Shown here one piece after another: positions 52,249-62,301 of a stretch of 64,000 nt of DNA. A program made the translations under genes and the position numbers. The DNA comes from Actinomadura physcomitrii (lineage in GTDB: Bacteria > Actinomycetota > Actinomycetes > Streptosporangiales > Streptosporangiaceae), in assembly GCF_008923205.2 (NCBI RefSeq), contig NZ_WBMS02000022.1, forward strand, positions 83,595 through 147,594. Reading direction: 5' to 3'. Each line of letters opens with the position of its first letter. Position 1 is the stretch's first letter. Below the pieces are notes generated by a model. That model was not told the DNA's origin. It saw nothing but the letters and a program-made list of their open reading frames with translations, and did no database searches.

Positions 52249-52889
52249 TCCTTCCTGCCGGTCGCGGCGATGGTGACGCCGAGGCCGATCATCATGAGGC
52301 CGCCGGTGCCGCCGATCGCGGCGAGCCGGCGCGGCGACCGGGCGAACCAGCTGCGCGCGGCGCCGGCGGCCAGCCCCCAGCAGCTGTCGCACAGCAGCGC
52401 GATCACCACGAAGATCAGCCCGAACACCAGCATCTGCAGCGGCACGTGCCCGCGCCCGCGGTCCACGAACTGCGGCAGCACGGCGGCGAAGAAGACCGTC
52501 GTCTTCGGGTTGGTGACCCCGACGACGAAGCCCTGCCACAGGTCGCGGGCGCGGCTGCGGCCGGGCGCACCGTCCGCGCCGCCGATCGCCGCGGTCAGCG
52601 ACCGGCGGCGCCGGAACGCCTGGACGCCGAGGTACACCAGGTACGCGGCGCCCGCCAGCTTCAGCGCGGTGAACACCACGACGGACCGTTCCACGACCGA
52701 GCCGATGCCGAGCGCGACGGCGGCGACCAGCGCCGCCGCGCCGATCTCGTTGCCGACGACGCTGGTCAGCGCGGTGCCACGGCCGTGCGCGAGGGCCCGC
52801 CCGACCACGAACAGCACGGTCGGGCCGGGGATCAGGATGATGGCGAGGGCCATCGCGGAGAAGGCGAGCAGGTGTCCGGTCGACATCAT
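52245..52889 (-). CDS. LysE-family amino acid exporter
   Basis: A 214-residue membrane protein with six hydrophobic helices, the N-terminal IIPGPTVLFVVGRALAHGR and the mid segment GVTNPKTTVFFAAVLPQFV being diagnostic of LysE/RhtB translocators. It exports amino acids or related metabolites. It is tail-to-tail with the permease gene, sharing the CTAG stop. Two ATG codons in a row (52889, 52886) compete as the start; no clear ribosome site. Confidence 0.9.
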   Translation of the reverse strand: MMSTGHLLAFSAMALAIILIPGPTVLFVVGRALAHGRGTALTSVVGNEIGAAALVAAVALGIGSVVERSVVVFTALKLAGAAYLVYLGVQAFRRRRSLTAAIGGADGAPGRSRARDLWQGFVVGVTNPKTTVFFAAVLPQFVDRGRGHVPLQMLVFGLIFVVIALLCDSCWGLAAGAARSWFARSPRRLAAIGGTGGLMMIGLGVTIAATGRKD

Positions 52890-52932
52890 GGTCGAACAGT
52901 ACGCACCGGACATCCCGCCCGCCCACCGGTTT

Positions 52933-53362
52933 TCACGCCGCCTCGACCCGCCAGGACGCGCCGGCCGCCGCCAGGAAACCGAGGAGGTCCGCCGGGTCGA
53001 ACGCCTCGGCGGGCGCGCGGGTGCCGGCGGGCGCCCCGTCCGCGACGAGCCGCCGGGCGCCCTCGACCGCGAGCACCGCGGTGGTCCCGTACGCGTCGGT
53101 CCCGGTGACCTCGCCGCGCACGGTCCGCCCGGACCGGTCCGACGCCTCGGCCAGCATGAACCACCGGGCGGCCGCGCGGGACGCCTCGTCCGGCCGCTCC
53201 GGGACGGTCTCCACGACCTCGGCGGTCAGGCCCCCGAACAGCGCGGCGACCTCGGCGCGGATCGCGCCCCGGACGCGCCGCGCCCGCACGTGGCGCGGGA
53301 CGGTGACGACGCCGGGCAGCGCGAAGGAGGCGACCTCGACCTTGTCCGGCTCGCCGGGCAGG
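52933..53362 (-). pseudogene. Saccharopine-dehydrogenase-like reductase, C-terminal third only
   Basis: The frame starts in the middle of the catalytic domain (EPDKVEVASFALPGVVTVPRH) and reads to the natural C-terminus (VTGTDAYGTTAVLAVEGARRL, FDPADLLGFLAAAG). The Rossmann domain of roughly 230 residues is missing. Before position 53362 the frame reads antisense to an AraC gene. Similar proteins are called trans-acting enoyl reductases or saccharopine dehydrogenases; the truncated gene cannot bind NAD(P). Confidence 0.83.
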
Positions 53363-53866
53363 GCGATCGAGCTGCTCGGCCGCGAGCTGGACGGCGGCAC
53401 GCGGCACGGCGGCGACGCCGCGCTGCCCGCGCTGCTGGACCTCCTGCAGCTCTACATGGTGCGCGCCTGGTACGAGGACCGTCCGGCGGGCGAGGCGACG
53501 GGCTGGGCGGCGGCGCTGCGCGATCCGGCGGTCGCGGCGGCGCTGCGGGGCGTCCATGACGAACCGGGCCGACCCTGGACGGTCCGGACGCTGGCCGAAC
53601 GGGCCGGCCTGTCCCGCGCCGCGTTCGCGCGCCGTTTCACCGCCACGGTCGGCTCGTCTCCGCTGGCGTACGTGACGTGGTGGCGGATGACGGTCGCCGC
53701 GCGGCTGCTGCGCGACACCGACCTGCCGCTGCGGGCGGTCGCAGAGCGGGTGGGGTACGCGTCGGAGTTCGCGTTCGCGAAGGCGTTCAAGCGGGAGCTC
53801 GCGGCGGCGCCGGGCCGGTTCCGGGAGGCGGCGCGGGGAGATGACCGGCCCTGGCCGGAGGAATGA
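53363..53866 (+). pseudogene. AraC-family regulator, 5' end lost
   Basis: From about 53363 the frame reads the end of a cupin-type AraC ligand domain (AIELLGRELDGG, LLDLLQLYMVRAWY), then a complete AraC DNA-binding domain (WTVRTLAERAGLSRAAFARRF, LPLRAVAERVGYASEFAFAKA). The N-terminal ~110 residues and the start are missing; upstream in frame is antisense saccharopine-dehydrogenase sequence. The DNA-binding part is intact, so a fragment might still bind DNA if translated from an internal start. Confidence 0.83.
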
Positions 53867-53904
53867 TCGTGACGTAGCCCACATTCGCGACATACGTTGA
53901 TCGC

Positions 53905-55443
53905 ATGTCCGCTCCCGCGTCCGCCGCGTCCGGGCCCGTCGACGCCGGCGCCGCGGACGGCCCGGCACCGGTGGCCTGGAGGCCCGTGCTGCTGATGGCG
54001 GGGGGGCTCGGCGCGCTGCTGCTCGCGGTCGCCGCCCGCTACGGCCACCACCGCGACGAGCTGTACTTCCGCGTCGCCGGACGGCACCTGGCCTGGGGCT
54101 ACCCGGACCAGCCGCCGCTGCTGCCGCTGCTGACCCGCGCCGCGACCGCGGCGTTCGGCGACACGCTGGTGGCGCTGCGCGTCCCCGCCGCCGTCTTCGC
54201 CGCGGCGGGCGTCGTGGTCGCCGCGCTGGCGGCGCGGGAGATGGGCGGCGGGCGCCGCGCCCAGCTCCTCACCGCCGCCTCCTACGCGGTGTGCCCGTTC
54301 GCGGTCGCGGTCGGCCACAGCTTCTACACCGCGACGCTCGACCTGCTGCTGTCGACGGCGCTGGTGTGGCTCGTCGTCAGGTGGGTGCGGACGTCCGACC
54401 AGCGGATGCTGCTCGCGGCCGGCGCGGTCGCGGCGGCGGCGCTGAACGTCAAGTACCTGGCCGGGTTCCTGCTCGCCGCGATCGTCGCCGGCCTGCTGAT
54501 CTCCGGGCCCCGGGACTTCCTGCGCCGCCCCATGCTCGCCGCCGGCGCCGCCGTGGCCGTGGCGGCGGTGGTGCCCGGGCTGGTGTGGCAGGCCCGGCAC
54601 GGCTGGCCGCAGATCGACATGGCCGGGGAGATCGCCGACAGCGGCGACTTCGCCGGACGGCCCGGCTTCATCCCGTTCCAGATACTGATGACCGGAATCG
54701 TGCCGTCCTGGCTGTGGATCTACGGGCTGTGGCGGACGTACCGGTCGGACGCCCTGCGCCCGTTCCGCTTCCTCGGCCACGCCTACCTGCTGCTGAACGT
54801 CCTGTTCATCGCGACCGGCGGCAAGCCGTACTACCTCGCCGGGCTGTGGGCGGCGCTGTGGGCGGCCGGCGCCGTCGAGGTCGAGCGGCGCGGCGCCCCG
54901 CGCGGATGGGGATGGGCGGCGACCGTCCCCGCGTACGCGGTGACGGCGGTGTGCAGCGTCGCACTGACGCTGCCGATCTACCCGGTGAAATGGCTGGCCG
55001 ACACGCCGCAGCCGGTCATCAACGCCGACTCCGCCGAGACCGTCGGCTGGCCCCGCTTCGCGCACGAGATCGCACGCGTCTACCGGGCGCTGCCGCCCGG
55101 CGAGCGCGCCAAGGCCGTGATCGTGACGGGCAACTACGGCGAGGCCGGCGCGCTCGACCGCTACGGCCCGAAGCTCGGCCTGCCCCGCGCCTACAGCGGC
55201 CACAACGGGTTCTGGTACTTCGGCCGGCCGCCCGACACCGGAGGCCCCACCATCGTCGTCGGCCCGGACACCGTCGCCGACGGCGCCCGCCTGCGCCGCT
55301 ACTGGGCCGATGTCCGCCCGGTGAGCCGCATCGACAACGGCGTCGGCCTCGACAACCAGGAACAGGGCAAACCGGTATGGGTGTGCCGGGGGCAGCGCGC
55401 GCCCTGGTCACGGCTCTGGCCCGATTTCAAGACCCTCGGCTGA
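53905..55443 (+). CDS. GT39/ArnT-like membrane glycosyltransferase
   Basis: A 512-residue membrane protein with about ten helices. The first loop has YGHHRDELYFRVAGRHLAWGYPDQPPL, where the DE motif and the Pro-rich segment resemble the GT39/PMT_2 catalytic loop that takes sugar from polyprenyl phosphate. The C-terminal 130 residues are a soluble domain (VIVTGNYGEAGALDRYG, SGHNGFWYFG). Close relatives are common unknowns in actinomycetes. No good ribosome site; perhaps leaderless. Confidence 0.85.
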   Translation: MSAPASAASGPVDAGAADGPAPVAWRPVLLMAGGLGALLLAVAARYGHHRDELYFRVAGRHLAWGYPDQPPLLPLLTRAATAAFGDTLVALRVPAAVFAAAGVVVAALAAREMGGGRRAQLLTAASYAVCPFAVAVGHSFYTATLDLLLSTALVWLVVRWVRTSDQRMLLAAGAVAAAALNVKYLAGFLLAAIVAGLLISGPRDFLRRPMLAAGAAVAVAAVVPGLVWQARHGWPQIDMAGEIADSGDFAGRPGFIPFQILMTGIVPSWLWIYGLWRTYRSDALRPFRFLGHAYLLLNVLFIATGGKPYYLAGLWAALWAAGAVEVERRGAPRGWGWAATVPAYAVTAVCSVALTLPIYPVKWLADTPQPVINADSAETVGWPRFAHEIARVYRALPPGERAKAVIVTGNYGEAGALDRYGPKLGLPRAYSGHNGFWYFGRPPDTGGPTIVVGPDTVADGARLRRYWADVRPVSRIDNGVGLDNQEQGKPVWVCRGQRAPWSRLWPDFKTLG

Positions 55444-55462
55444 CCTCTCCGAACGCGGTCAG
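55440..55462. terminator. Weak hairpin between convergent genes
   Basis: CTGACC (55440-55445) pairs with GGTCAG (55457-55462) around an 11-base loop, spanning the stops of the glycosyltransferase and of the leftward unknown gene. Confidence 0.45.
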
Positions 55463-56112
55463 GCGTGGATCTCCCAGCCGGATGCGCGGCGGACCAGCAG
55501 GTCATGGGTCAGCAGGCTGCCCGCTGGGACGTCCCACGCCGGGTCGGAGACGCCGTCGCCGCGGTTCTCCGCCCACACCTGGCCGACCGCCCAGCGCAGC
55601 TTGTCGACACCGTCCGGGTGCCCGGTGCCGGACGCCACGAACACGTCCCGCGCGGGGGCAGCGACGACCAGGTCGCCGTCCACGTCCTGCGCGAGCTTGT
55701 CGAGGAACCCCTCGTCCAGCAGCAGCGCCGCCTCCAGGCCGCCCCGCCGCGCCGGCGCGCCCATCGGCCCCGGCTCGCCGAGCGTCACCGTGACCGCCCG
55801 CACGTCCGGATACCAGCTGAGCCCGAGCTCCGGCCTGCGGTCCCGCAGGTTGATCACCGCGTGGCGGCGCAGGTCACCGGCCGCGACGCCGAGCTCCGCG
55901 CAGTGCCGCGGCGCCACATGCTCGTACCGGCGGCCCGCCACCGCCGACTCGTCCGCGATCTCCAGCGCGTAGGTGACGTACAGGTCGCCGGCGAACGCCT
56001 CGCGGACCGGCTCCTCGTCCGGCGGCAGCGGGAACTCCAGCTGGATCTCCGCCGGAACCCGCGCCTTCATCAGCGGGACGATGAGACCCGACCGCTCCTC
56101 GGTCACCGACAT
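55459..56112 (-). CDS. Unknown cytoplasmic protein, perhaps DUF1444/YtpQ-like
   Basis: A 217-residue soluble protein. It has LVVAAPARDVFVASGTGHPDGVD in the second half and YVTYALEIADESAV in the first, a pattern I associate with the DUF1444 family, but the match is from memory. No catalytic motif is visible. It lies alone between a convergent glycosyltransferase and a repeat-rich gap. Confidence 0.65.
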   Translation of the reverse strand: MSVTEERSGLIVPLMKARVPAEIQLEFPLPPDEEPVREAFAGDLYVTYALEIADESAVAGRRYEHVAPRHCAELGVAAGDLRRHAVINLRDRRPELGLSWYPDVRAVTVTLGEPGPMGAPARRGGLEAALLLDEGFLDKLAQDVDGDLVVAAPARDVFVASGTGHPDGVDKLRWAVGQVWAENRGDGVSDPAWDVPAGSLLTHDLLVRRASGWEIHA

Positions 56113-56369
56113 TCCTCTCGTATCAATTGCATTGCCCTTGGCGTCAGGCGCTGGAGCGCCTTCCTTCGGCGGGCGATGCGTGCGATCGCAGCATCGCTCC
56201 GACTCGCCCAGGGGCTCGCTGCGCGATCGGATTCTCGCAAGCTCGAATCCGGCTTCGCACGCGATCGCAACGCTGAGGTCGTTGGGCCCCGAGCTTAGTA
56301 CGGGTGCGGGGCGGGCGCGTTCGCGCGCGTGGTGCGGGTGTGATCGGGTGGGGGCGGTGGGTAGTGATC
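56113..56369. repeat. Inverted-repeat-rich intergenic stretch
   Basis: Contains GGCGC-TGGA-GCGCC (about 56150), GCGATGC-11 bases-GCATCGC around 56173-56197, two or three GCGATCGC/GCGATCG words, and GGATTC...GAATCC. No coding frame. Similar in flavour to 2938-3248. Confidence 0.6.
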
Positions 56370-57094
<725 letters not shown>

Positions 57095-57098
<4 letters not shown>

Positions 57099-57544
57099 GC
57101 GGCGGCGCACCGCCCGCCGCCGCGGCGCCGTCCGAGGAGGCGCCGGCGGAGGACCCGGGCGCCGCCGGCGAGCCGCGCGAGTCGCTGCACACCCCGACCG
57201 GGCGGTCCTGGCGGGCGTGGCTGGAGCCGGTCGCGATCGTCCTGATCGGCGCCGCGTGGCCGCTGTACGTGGAGAACTCCAACCTCGACAGCATCGCCCG
57301 GCGCAGCCTCGCGACCCGGTCCGTCGGGCAGAAGACGTGGGAGCATATCGAGCTGACCGTCGTGTCCACGCTCGCCGTGCTGGTGATCGCGATCCCGCTC
57401 GGCGTCCTGCTGAGCCGCACGTGGGCGCGGCCCGCGACGCCGTTCGTGCTGGCGGTCGCCGACATCGGGCAGTCCGCGCCCGCGATCGGCGTCGAGCTGC
57501 CCCTCGCCGTGCCGGTGATCCTGGCCGGGATCCGCACCACCTGA
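57095..57544 (+). pseudogene. Glycine-betaine ABC permease (ProW), internal deletion and truncated
   Basis: It begins at GTG 57095 with a low-complexity start, then WLEPVAIVLIGAAWPLYVE and a membrane part. At about 57490 the frame jumps from ADIGQSAPAIGV to ELPLAVPVILAGIRTT, which in intact ProW are separated by about 40 residues, and stops at TGA 57542. The later transmembrane helices are absent. Confidence 0.85.
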
Positions 57545-58386
57545 CGGACGCGACGATCCGGGTCACCTCGAAGGAGCTCACCGAGCAGATCATCCTCGGC
57601 AAGATCGCGGTGCTGGCGCTCACCGCCGCCGGCGCGAACGCGGTCGACCACACCAACGTGCAGGGCAGCGTCACCGCCCGCAAGTCCATCACCAGCGGCG
57701 ACAACGACCTCGCCTGGGAGTACACCGGCACCGGCTGGATCACCTACCTCGGGCAGGAGAACCCGATGGCCGACCCGCGGAAGCACTTCGAGGCCGTCCG
57801 CGACCTGGACATGAAACGCAACCACATCACCTGGCTCGCGCCTCCGGCGCCGCTCAACAACACCTATGCGATGGCCGTCACGACCGCTGACCAGAAGCGA
57901 TTCGGGCTCACCGGCCTTTCCGACATGGCGAAGGTGCCGGAGGGTCAGCGGACGTTCTGCGTCGACCCCGAATTCTTCACCCGCAACGACGGGCTGCGCG
58001 GAATGCTCAAGGCGTACGGGCTGTCCTACGGGTCGAGCGTTCCCGCCACGAACGTGCGGCAGATGTCGTCGGGCGTCGTCTACAACGCCACGTCGAGCGG
58101 GAAATGCACGTTCGGCGAGGTGTTCACCACCGACGGCCGCATCCAGGCGCTCCACCTGTACGTCCTCGGCGACGGCAGGCACTTCTTCCCTAACTACAAC
58201 CCGGCCATCACCGTCCGCGACTCGGTGCTGCGGGCGCATCCCGAACTCACCGGCCTCTTCGCGAAGATCAGCCCGAGACTAACGACCGGCGTCATGCGGA
58301 ACCTCAACAGCAAGGTCGACGTGAACGGCGACGACCCGGTGCTCGTCGCGCGCGACTGGATGCGCGAGCAGGGGCTCGTCAAATAG
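57545..58386 (+). pseudogene. Glycine-betaine substrate-binding protein (ProX/OpuAC), signal peptide lost
   Basis: Reads as a nearly complete mature domain (IRVTSKELTEQIILGKIAV, WEYTGTGWITYLG, NHITWLAPPAPLNNTYA) to TAG 58384. No start codon, signal peptide or lipobox precedes it; the junction with ProW at 57541 is abrupt. The binding domain itself appears undamaged and has normal codon use. Convergent with cobQ, overlapping by eight bases. Confidence 0.82.
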
Positions 58387-59875
58387 CCGGCGCACCGCCC
58401 GGCGGCACCACCGGCAGGCCGTCCGGCGCGCCCTTCTCGATGAGCCTCCACACGGCGCCTGTGTCGAGATGCTCCTCGACGAGGTCGCCGAGCGCGTCGA
58501 ATGTCGCCTCCCTCAGCGCGGCGAACGATACGTCCGGCGCAGGCGTGAAATCCCGCCCGGCCGTTTCCGCGACGTCCTTCAAAAAGGCCCGGCGGAACCC
58601 GTCGTTCTCCATGGCGCCGTGCCAGGTCGTCCCCCAGACGGCGCCCACGCGGCACCCGTCGAGAAAAGGCTCGCCGCCTTCCACGGACACGACGCCGTGG
58701 TGGATCTCGTAGGCCTCGACATTCTCACCATAGGCGCTCCCCCGTGGCCGCCCGAGCGTCTTGCCGCTTTCGAAGACGACGTTCGTGGGCAGCAGGCCGA
58801 GCCCTTCGACGAGCCCGGTGCCCGATTCGACGCGGTCCTCGATCCGCTCCGCGAGCATCTGGTGGCCGCCGCAGATGCCGAGCACCGGACGCCCCTCCCG
58901 GGCCCGCCGCACGATCTCGTCGGCCATTCCGCGCTCGCGCAGCCACGCCAGGTCGCTCACCGTCGCCCGCGTCCCCGGCAGCACGACGAGATCGGCCTCC
59001 GCGAGGTCCCCGGCACCGGCGGCATAGCGCACCACGACGCCCGGCTCGCACGCCAGCGCGTCCAGGTCGGTGAAATTCGAGATGCGCGGGAACCGCACGA
59101 CCGCGATTCGCAGCGTCTGCCGCCCGAAAGGCGCGGCGGCGCCGGGACGCGGCGCGTCCAGCGCGAGGGTGTCCTCCGAATCCAGATAAAGGCCGAGCGT
59201 CCAGGGCAGCACGCCCAGCACGGGACGCCCGGTGAGCCGCCGCAACTGCTCCAGGCCCGGTTCGAGCAATTCCTTCGCGCCCCGGAATTTGTTGATGACG
59301 AATCCCGCGATGAGCGCCTGATCGGCCGGCTCCAGCAGCGCGACCGTCCCGAACAGCGACGCGAAGACCCCGCCGCGGTCGATGTCCCCGACCACGACGA
59401 CCGGCAGGTCCGCCATTCTCGCCAGCCCCATGTTGACGATGTCGCCGGCCCGCAGATTGATCTCCGCCGGGCTTCCCGCGCCCTCGCAGACCACCACGTC
59501 GTACTCGCTCCGCAGTTCCTCCAGGCTCTCCTTCACCACGCCGCGGAGCCATTCCTTGTGGTCGCCGTACTGGAGCGCGTCCACCTCGGCGACCGGCCGG
59601 CCCAGCACCACGACCTGGCTGCGCCGGTCGCTGCCCGGCTTCAGCAGCACCGGGTTCATCACCGCGCGCGGCTCCACCCCGGCCGCCTGCGCCTGCATGT
59701 ACTGCGCCCGGCCGATCTCGGCGCCGTCCGCCGTCACCATCGAGTTCAGCGACATGTTCTGCGCCTTGAACGGCGCCACCTTCACGCCCCGCCGCGCCAG
59801 CCACCGGCACAGCCCGGCGGTCACCACGCTCTTGCCCGCGTCGGACGTCGTCCCCGCGACCAGCAGCCCGCTCAT
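58379..59875 (-). CDS. cobQ: Cobyric acid synthase (CobQ/CbiP)
   Basis: A 498-residue amidotransferase adding four amides (b, d, e, g) to adenosylcobyrinate diamide. ATP-binding P-loop AGTTSDAGKSVV, PFKAQNMSLNS, and glutaminase Cys in LGICGGHQML with His in GTTWHG are intact. ATG overlaps the cobD stop (ATGA, 59872-59875). No riboswitch is visible before this second cobalamin unit, so its control may differ from the main operon. Confidence 0.95.
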   Translation of the reverse strand: MSGLLVAGTTSDAGKSVVTAGLCRWLARRGVKVAPFKAQNMSLNSMVTADGAEIGRAQYMQAQAAGVEPRAVMNPVLLKPGSDRRSQVVVLGRPVAEVDALQYGDHKEWLRGVVKESLEELRSEYDVVVCEGAGSPAEINLRAGDIVNMGLARMADLPVVVVGDIDRGGVFASLFGTVALLEPADQALIAGFVINKFRGAKELLEPGLEQLRRLTGRPVLGVLPWTLGLYLDSEDTLALDAPRPGAAAPFGRQTLRIAVVRFPRISNFTDLDALACEPGVVVRYAAGAGDLAEADLVVLPGTRATVSDLAWLRERGMADEIVRRAREGRPVLGICGGHQMLAERIEDRVESGTGLVEGLGLLPTNVVFESGKTLGRPRGSAYGENVEAYEIHHGVVSVEGGEPFLDGCRVGAVWGTTWHGAMENDGFRRAFLKDVAETAGRDFTPAPDVSFAALREATFDALGDLVEEHLDTGAVWRLIEKGAPDGLPVVPPGGAPAI

Positions 59876-60765
59876 CGAAGCCCCCACACCAGCGCCGCCG
59901 CCGCGAACGTCACCGCAGCCGACAACCGCACCGCCCGGCCTATGTCGAGAACCTCGGGCGCCCGCCCGTCCCCCATTTCGGGCCGATGCTCCACCGAACC
60001 GCCGTACGAATTCGTCCCGCCCAGCCGGACGCCCAGCGCCCCCGCGAACGCGGCCTCGCACCGTCCCGCATTCGGACTCGGATGGTTGCCGCCGTCCCGC
60101 CGCAGAACCCGCCAGGCACGCCCTCCCGAACACAGGACGACGAGCATTCCCGTCAGCCGCGCCGGAACCCAGTTCGCCGCGTCGTCCAGCCGCGCCGCCG
60201 CCCATCCGAACCGCTCATAGCGCGGATTCCGATAGCCGACCATCGCGTCCAGAGTGTTCACGGCCCGATACGCCAGCAGCCCCGGAATGCCGCCCACCGC
60301 CCCCCACACCAGCGGAGCGATGGCCGCATCCGACGTGTTCTCCGCCACCGATTCCACGGTCGCCCGAGCCAATGCCGCCTCGTCCAGGCCCTCGGGGTCC
60401 CGCGCGCACAAATGCGAAAGCCGCCCCCGCGCCGCCTCCAGATCACCGTCCTTGAGAACCCGCTCCATGGCGAGCCCTTCACGCCCCAAAGACGTCCCGC
60501 CCAGAACCGCCCACGTGGCGGCCGCCGTGACCGCGACTCTCAACGGCCCCCGCGCCACCCGCTCCAGCAGAACCCCCGAAACCACGGCACCGCCCACCAG
60601 AACCCCGGCATAGGCGACGCCCGCCGCCCGCGAGTCCCGATAGGCGAGCCGCTCGAACCGCGACGCCAGCCGCCCGAATCCCGCGACCGGATGCCCTTTC
60701 CGCGGATCGCCCAGCAGCGCGTCGAGCGCCACCCCGAGAACCAGCCCCTCAGCAGAGCCTCGCAT
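59872..60765 (-). CDS. cobD: Adenosylcobinamide-phosphate synthase (CobD/CbiB)
   Basis: A 297-residue membrane protein with four to six hydrophobic segments. Motifs LDALLGDPRKGHPV near the N-terminus and RDPEGLDEAALARATVESVA and NTLDAMVGYRN in the middle mark CbiB. It attaches aminopropanol (phosphate) to cobyric acid. ATG 60774 is an alternative start. It overlaps the upstream phosphotransferase gene by 17 bases. Confidence 0.93.
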   Translation of the reverse strand: MRGSAEGLVLGVALDALLGDPRKGHPVAGFGRLASRFERLAYRDSRAAGVAYAGVLVGGAVVSGVLLERVARGPLRVAVTAAATWAVLGGTSLGREGLAMERVLKDGDLEAARGRLSHLCARDPEGLDEAALARATVESVAENTSDAAIAPLVWGAVGGIPGLLAYRAVNTLDAMVGYRNPRYERFGWAAARLDDAANWVPARLTGMLVVLCSGGRAWRVLRRDGGNHPSPNAGRCEAAFAGALGVRLGGTNSYGGSVEHRPEMGDGRAPEVLDIGRAVRLSAAVTFAAAALVWGLR

Positions 60766-61537
60766 CAAGCTCATCCCAGTGACGCTCCAACCAGTCCTGC
60801 GCCCGCCGGATCCGCGGGCCCGCCCCACCCTGCCAGATCCGCGCCCAGCCGCCGCCTCCGGCCGCCCTCGCCCGCATCGCCTCGTACGACCGCTCGAACC
60901 GCACCCGCGCCGCCGGCAGCACCTCCCGCCGCAACTCCCGGTCCAGCCCGTACGCGTCGCAGAAGATCCGCACCCGCCGCGCGACGTCCGCCCCGTAGAG
61001 CAGCGCGTCCCGGTCCGCCGGATCGGCGATCGGCGCCCAGTGCCGCAGCGCCGTCACCACGTCGTACAACCGCGTCGTCGGCCGCGCCAGATCGAAGTCG
61101 ATCAGCGCGGCCGGCATCCCACCCCGGAACACCACGTTCTCCGGCGTCACGTCGCAGTGCCCGATCAGCTCCGGAGGCCCGTCCAGGTTCGACGCCTCCC
61201 GATCCCAGCCCCCGTCGGGCACCCCGTACGAGACGACCGCGTCGTGGTAGCGCCGCAACAGCATCCCGACGCCCCGCAGCGCGTCCTCCGACACCGCGTA
61301 CTCCGGCAGCGGCCGGTGCGGCACGTCCCCTTCCACCCAGCTGAGGACCTCGCGCCCGCGCCCGTCCACCCCGAGCACCCGCGGCGCCCCGTCGAACCCG
61401 GCCTCTTCCAGGTACCGCAGCAGCCCGTGCACCGCCGCACTGTGCGCCCGAAGCGGCCTGCGCACCGTGTTCCCCACCCGCACCACGCCCTCCGTCACGT
61501 CCCCGCCGGAGAGCGGCACCTCAATGTCCACCGCCAC
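60749..61537 (-). CDS. APH/choline-kinase-like phosphotransferase
   Basis: A 262-residue kinase-fold protein. The catalytic loop GHCDVTPENVVF and the metal site IDFDLARPTT are those of the aminoglycoside phosphotransferase/fructosamine kinase superfamily. Substrate unknown; these proteins need not confer resistance. GTG 61537 is chosen; longer starts are low-complexity. It overlaps cobD and so shares its transcript, though a role in cobalamin loop assembly is only a thought. Confidence 0.85.
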   Translation of the reverse strand: MAVDIEVPLSGGDVTEGVVRVGNTVRRPLRAHSAAVHGLLRYLEEAGFDGAPRVLGVDGRGREVLSWVEGDVPHRPLPEYAVSEDALRGVGMLLRRYHDAVVSYGVPDGGWDREASNLDGPPELIGHCDVTPENVVFRGGMPAALIDFDLARPTTRLYDVVTALRHWAPIADPADRDALLYGADVARRVRIFCDAYGLDRELRREVLPAARVRFERSYEAMRARAAGGGGWARIWQGGAGPRIRRAQDWLERHWDELDARLC

Positions 61538-61665
61538 AGCACCCCAAGATATGACCCTTCGCCCACCGCCGCGTCCCGACGCGTCCCCTGGTGGCACCGT
61601 TATGGATGTGGAGCCGGAGGACGCTCAGCCTTACACTGTGTCCCGGCGTCCCGCCGGGCCGCCGA

Positions 61666-61742
61666 GCGCCCGTAGCTCAGCTGGATAGAGCATCGGTCTT
61701 CTAAACCGACGGTCGCGGGTTCGAATCCTGCCGGGCGCGCCA
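61666..61742 (+). tRNA. tRNA-Arg (anticodon UCU)
   Basis: A full cloverleaf: acceptor GCGCCCG / CGGGCGC, D-arm with AGCTCAGCTGGATAGAGC, anticodon stem TCGGT / ACCGA around CTTCTAA (anticodon at 61700-61702), T-arm GGTTCGAATCC. CCA is encoded at 61740-61742. Reads the rare codon AGA. tRNA genes of this kind are common integration sites, and accessory DNA follows directly. Confidence 0.97.
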
Positions 61743-61984
61743 CCCCTGACCTGCACAAACGCGTGCTTACACAGCAAGATCCACACCCGGAATATCGGGG
61801 TGTTAGCTCCATGTTCGCTCGGATGTCGCCACCGTGTCGCCGCGCCCACCGACCCGCGTGGCCAGCCCGCATCATCGCCTGGTTCAGGAAGGGTTCTTTC
61901 TAAGCGCGCCCGCGCCCGGTTCTGCTACGCACGGATCCACCTGATGCTGGGAGCAGCCAACTGAAGTCCAGGGGCCGATTGCTC
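61743..61984. other. Gene-free stretch next to tRNA-Arg
   Basis: I see no supportable gene. On the minus strand a short tail frame ending ...GDTVATSERTWS and a stop is present but cannot be assigned. No integrase or direct repeat of the tRNA 3' end can be found within the window. Confidence 0.4.
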
Positions 61985-62301
61985 TCACCAAAGGTCCCGG
62001 CTGTAAAGTTGAGGCCGGTCCACAGCGCCTCCGCTCTCCTGTGGGCAGGCGCGGTCGCTGCTGCGGGGCTTCTCGCACGTCAGGCAGTGCACCGGGTCGG
62101 CCCACTCGCCGGGATTGACCTTGAAGCCAGTCCCCCGAGCTTCGCGCGGCGGGGCCAGTCCTCGGCCATCACCGTCTGGACCCGGTCCAGGACCGCCCGC
62201 ACGTGCGCCTCGTCTTAGGGGGTGTCCAGGCCGGGTACCGCGTCCGGGTCGTCCGCCTCGCTCGGCCGCGGGTAGCGCGGGCTGGTGGCGTCATCGGTCA
62301 T
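61985..62301 (-). pseudogene. Decayed small Cys-containing protein gene
   Basis: ATG 62301 has GGAG seven bases upstream and opens a frame MTDDATSPRYPRPSEADD that stops at TAA 62215. The same frame then reads DEAHVRAVLDRVQTVMAEDW, and after a shift near 62140 another frame reads KVNPGEWADPVHCLTCEKP to a stop at 61985. The whole looks like one gene with a nonsense codon and a frameshift; homology is unverified. Confidence 0.5.

Noticed and set aside
61600..61875. Leftward frames across the tRNA containing GFEPATVGLEDRCSIQLSYG
   Set aside because: This is the well-known spurious translation antisense to a tRNA gene, not a protein.
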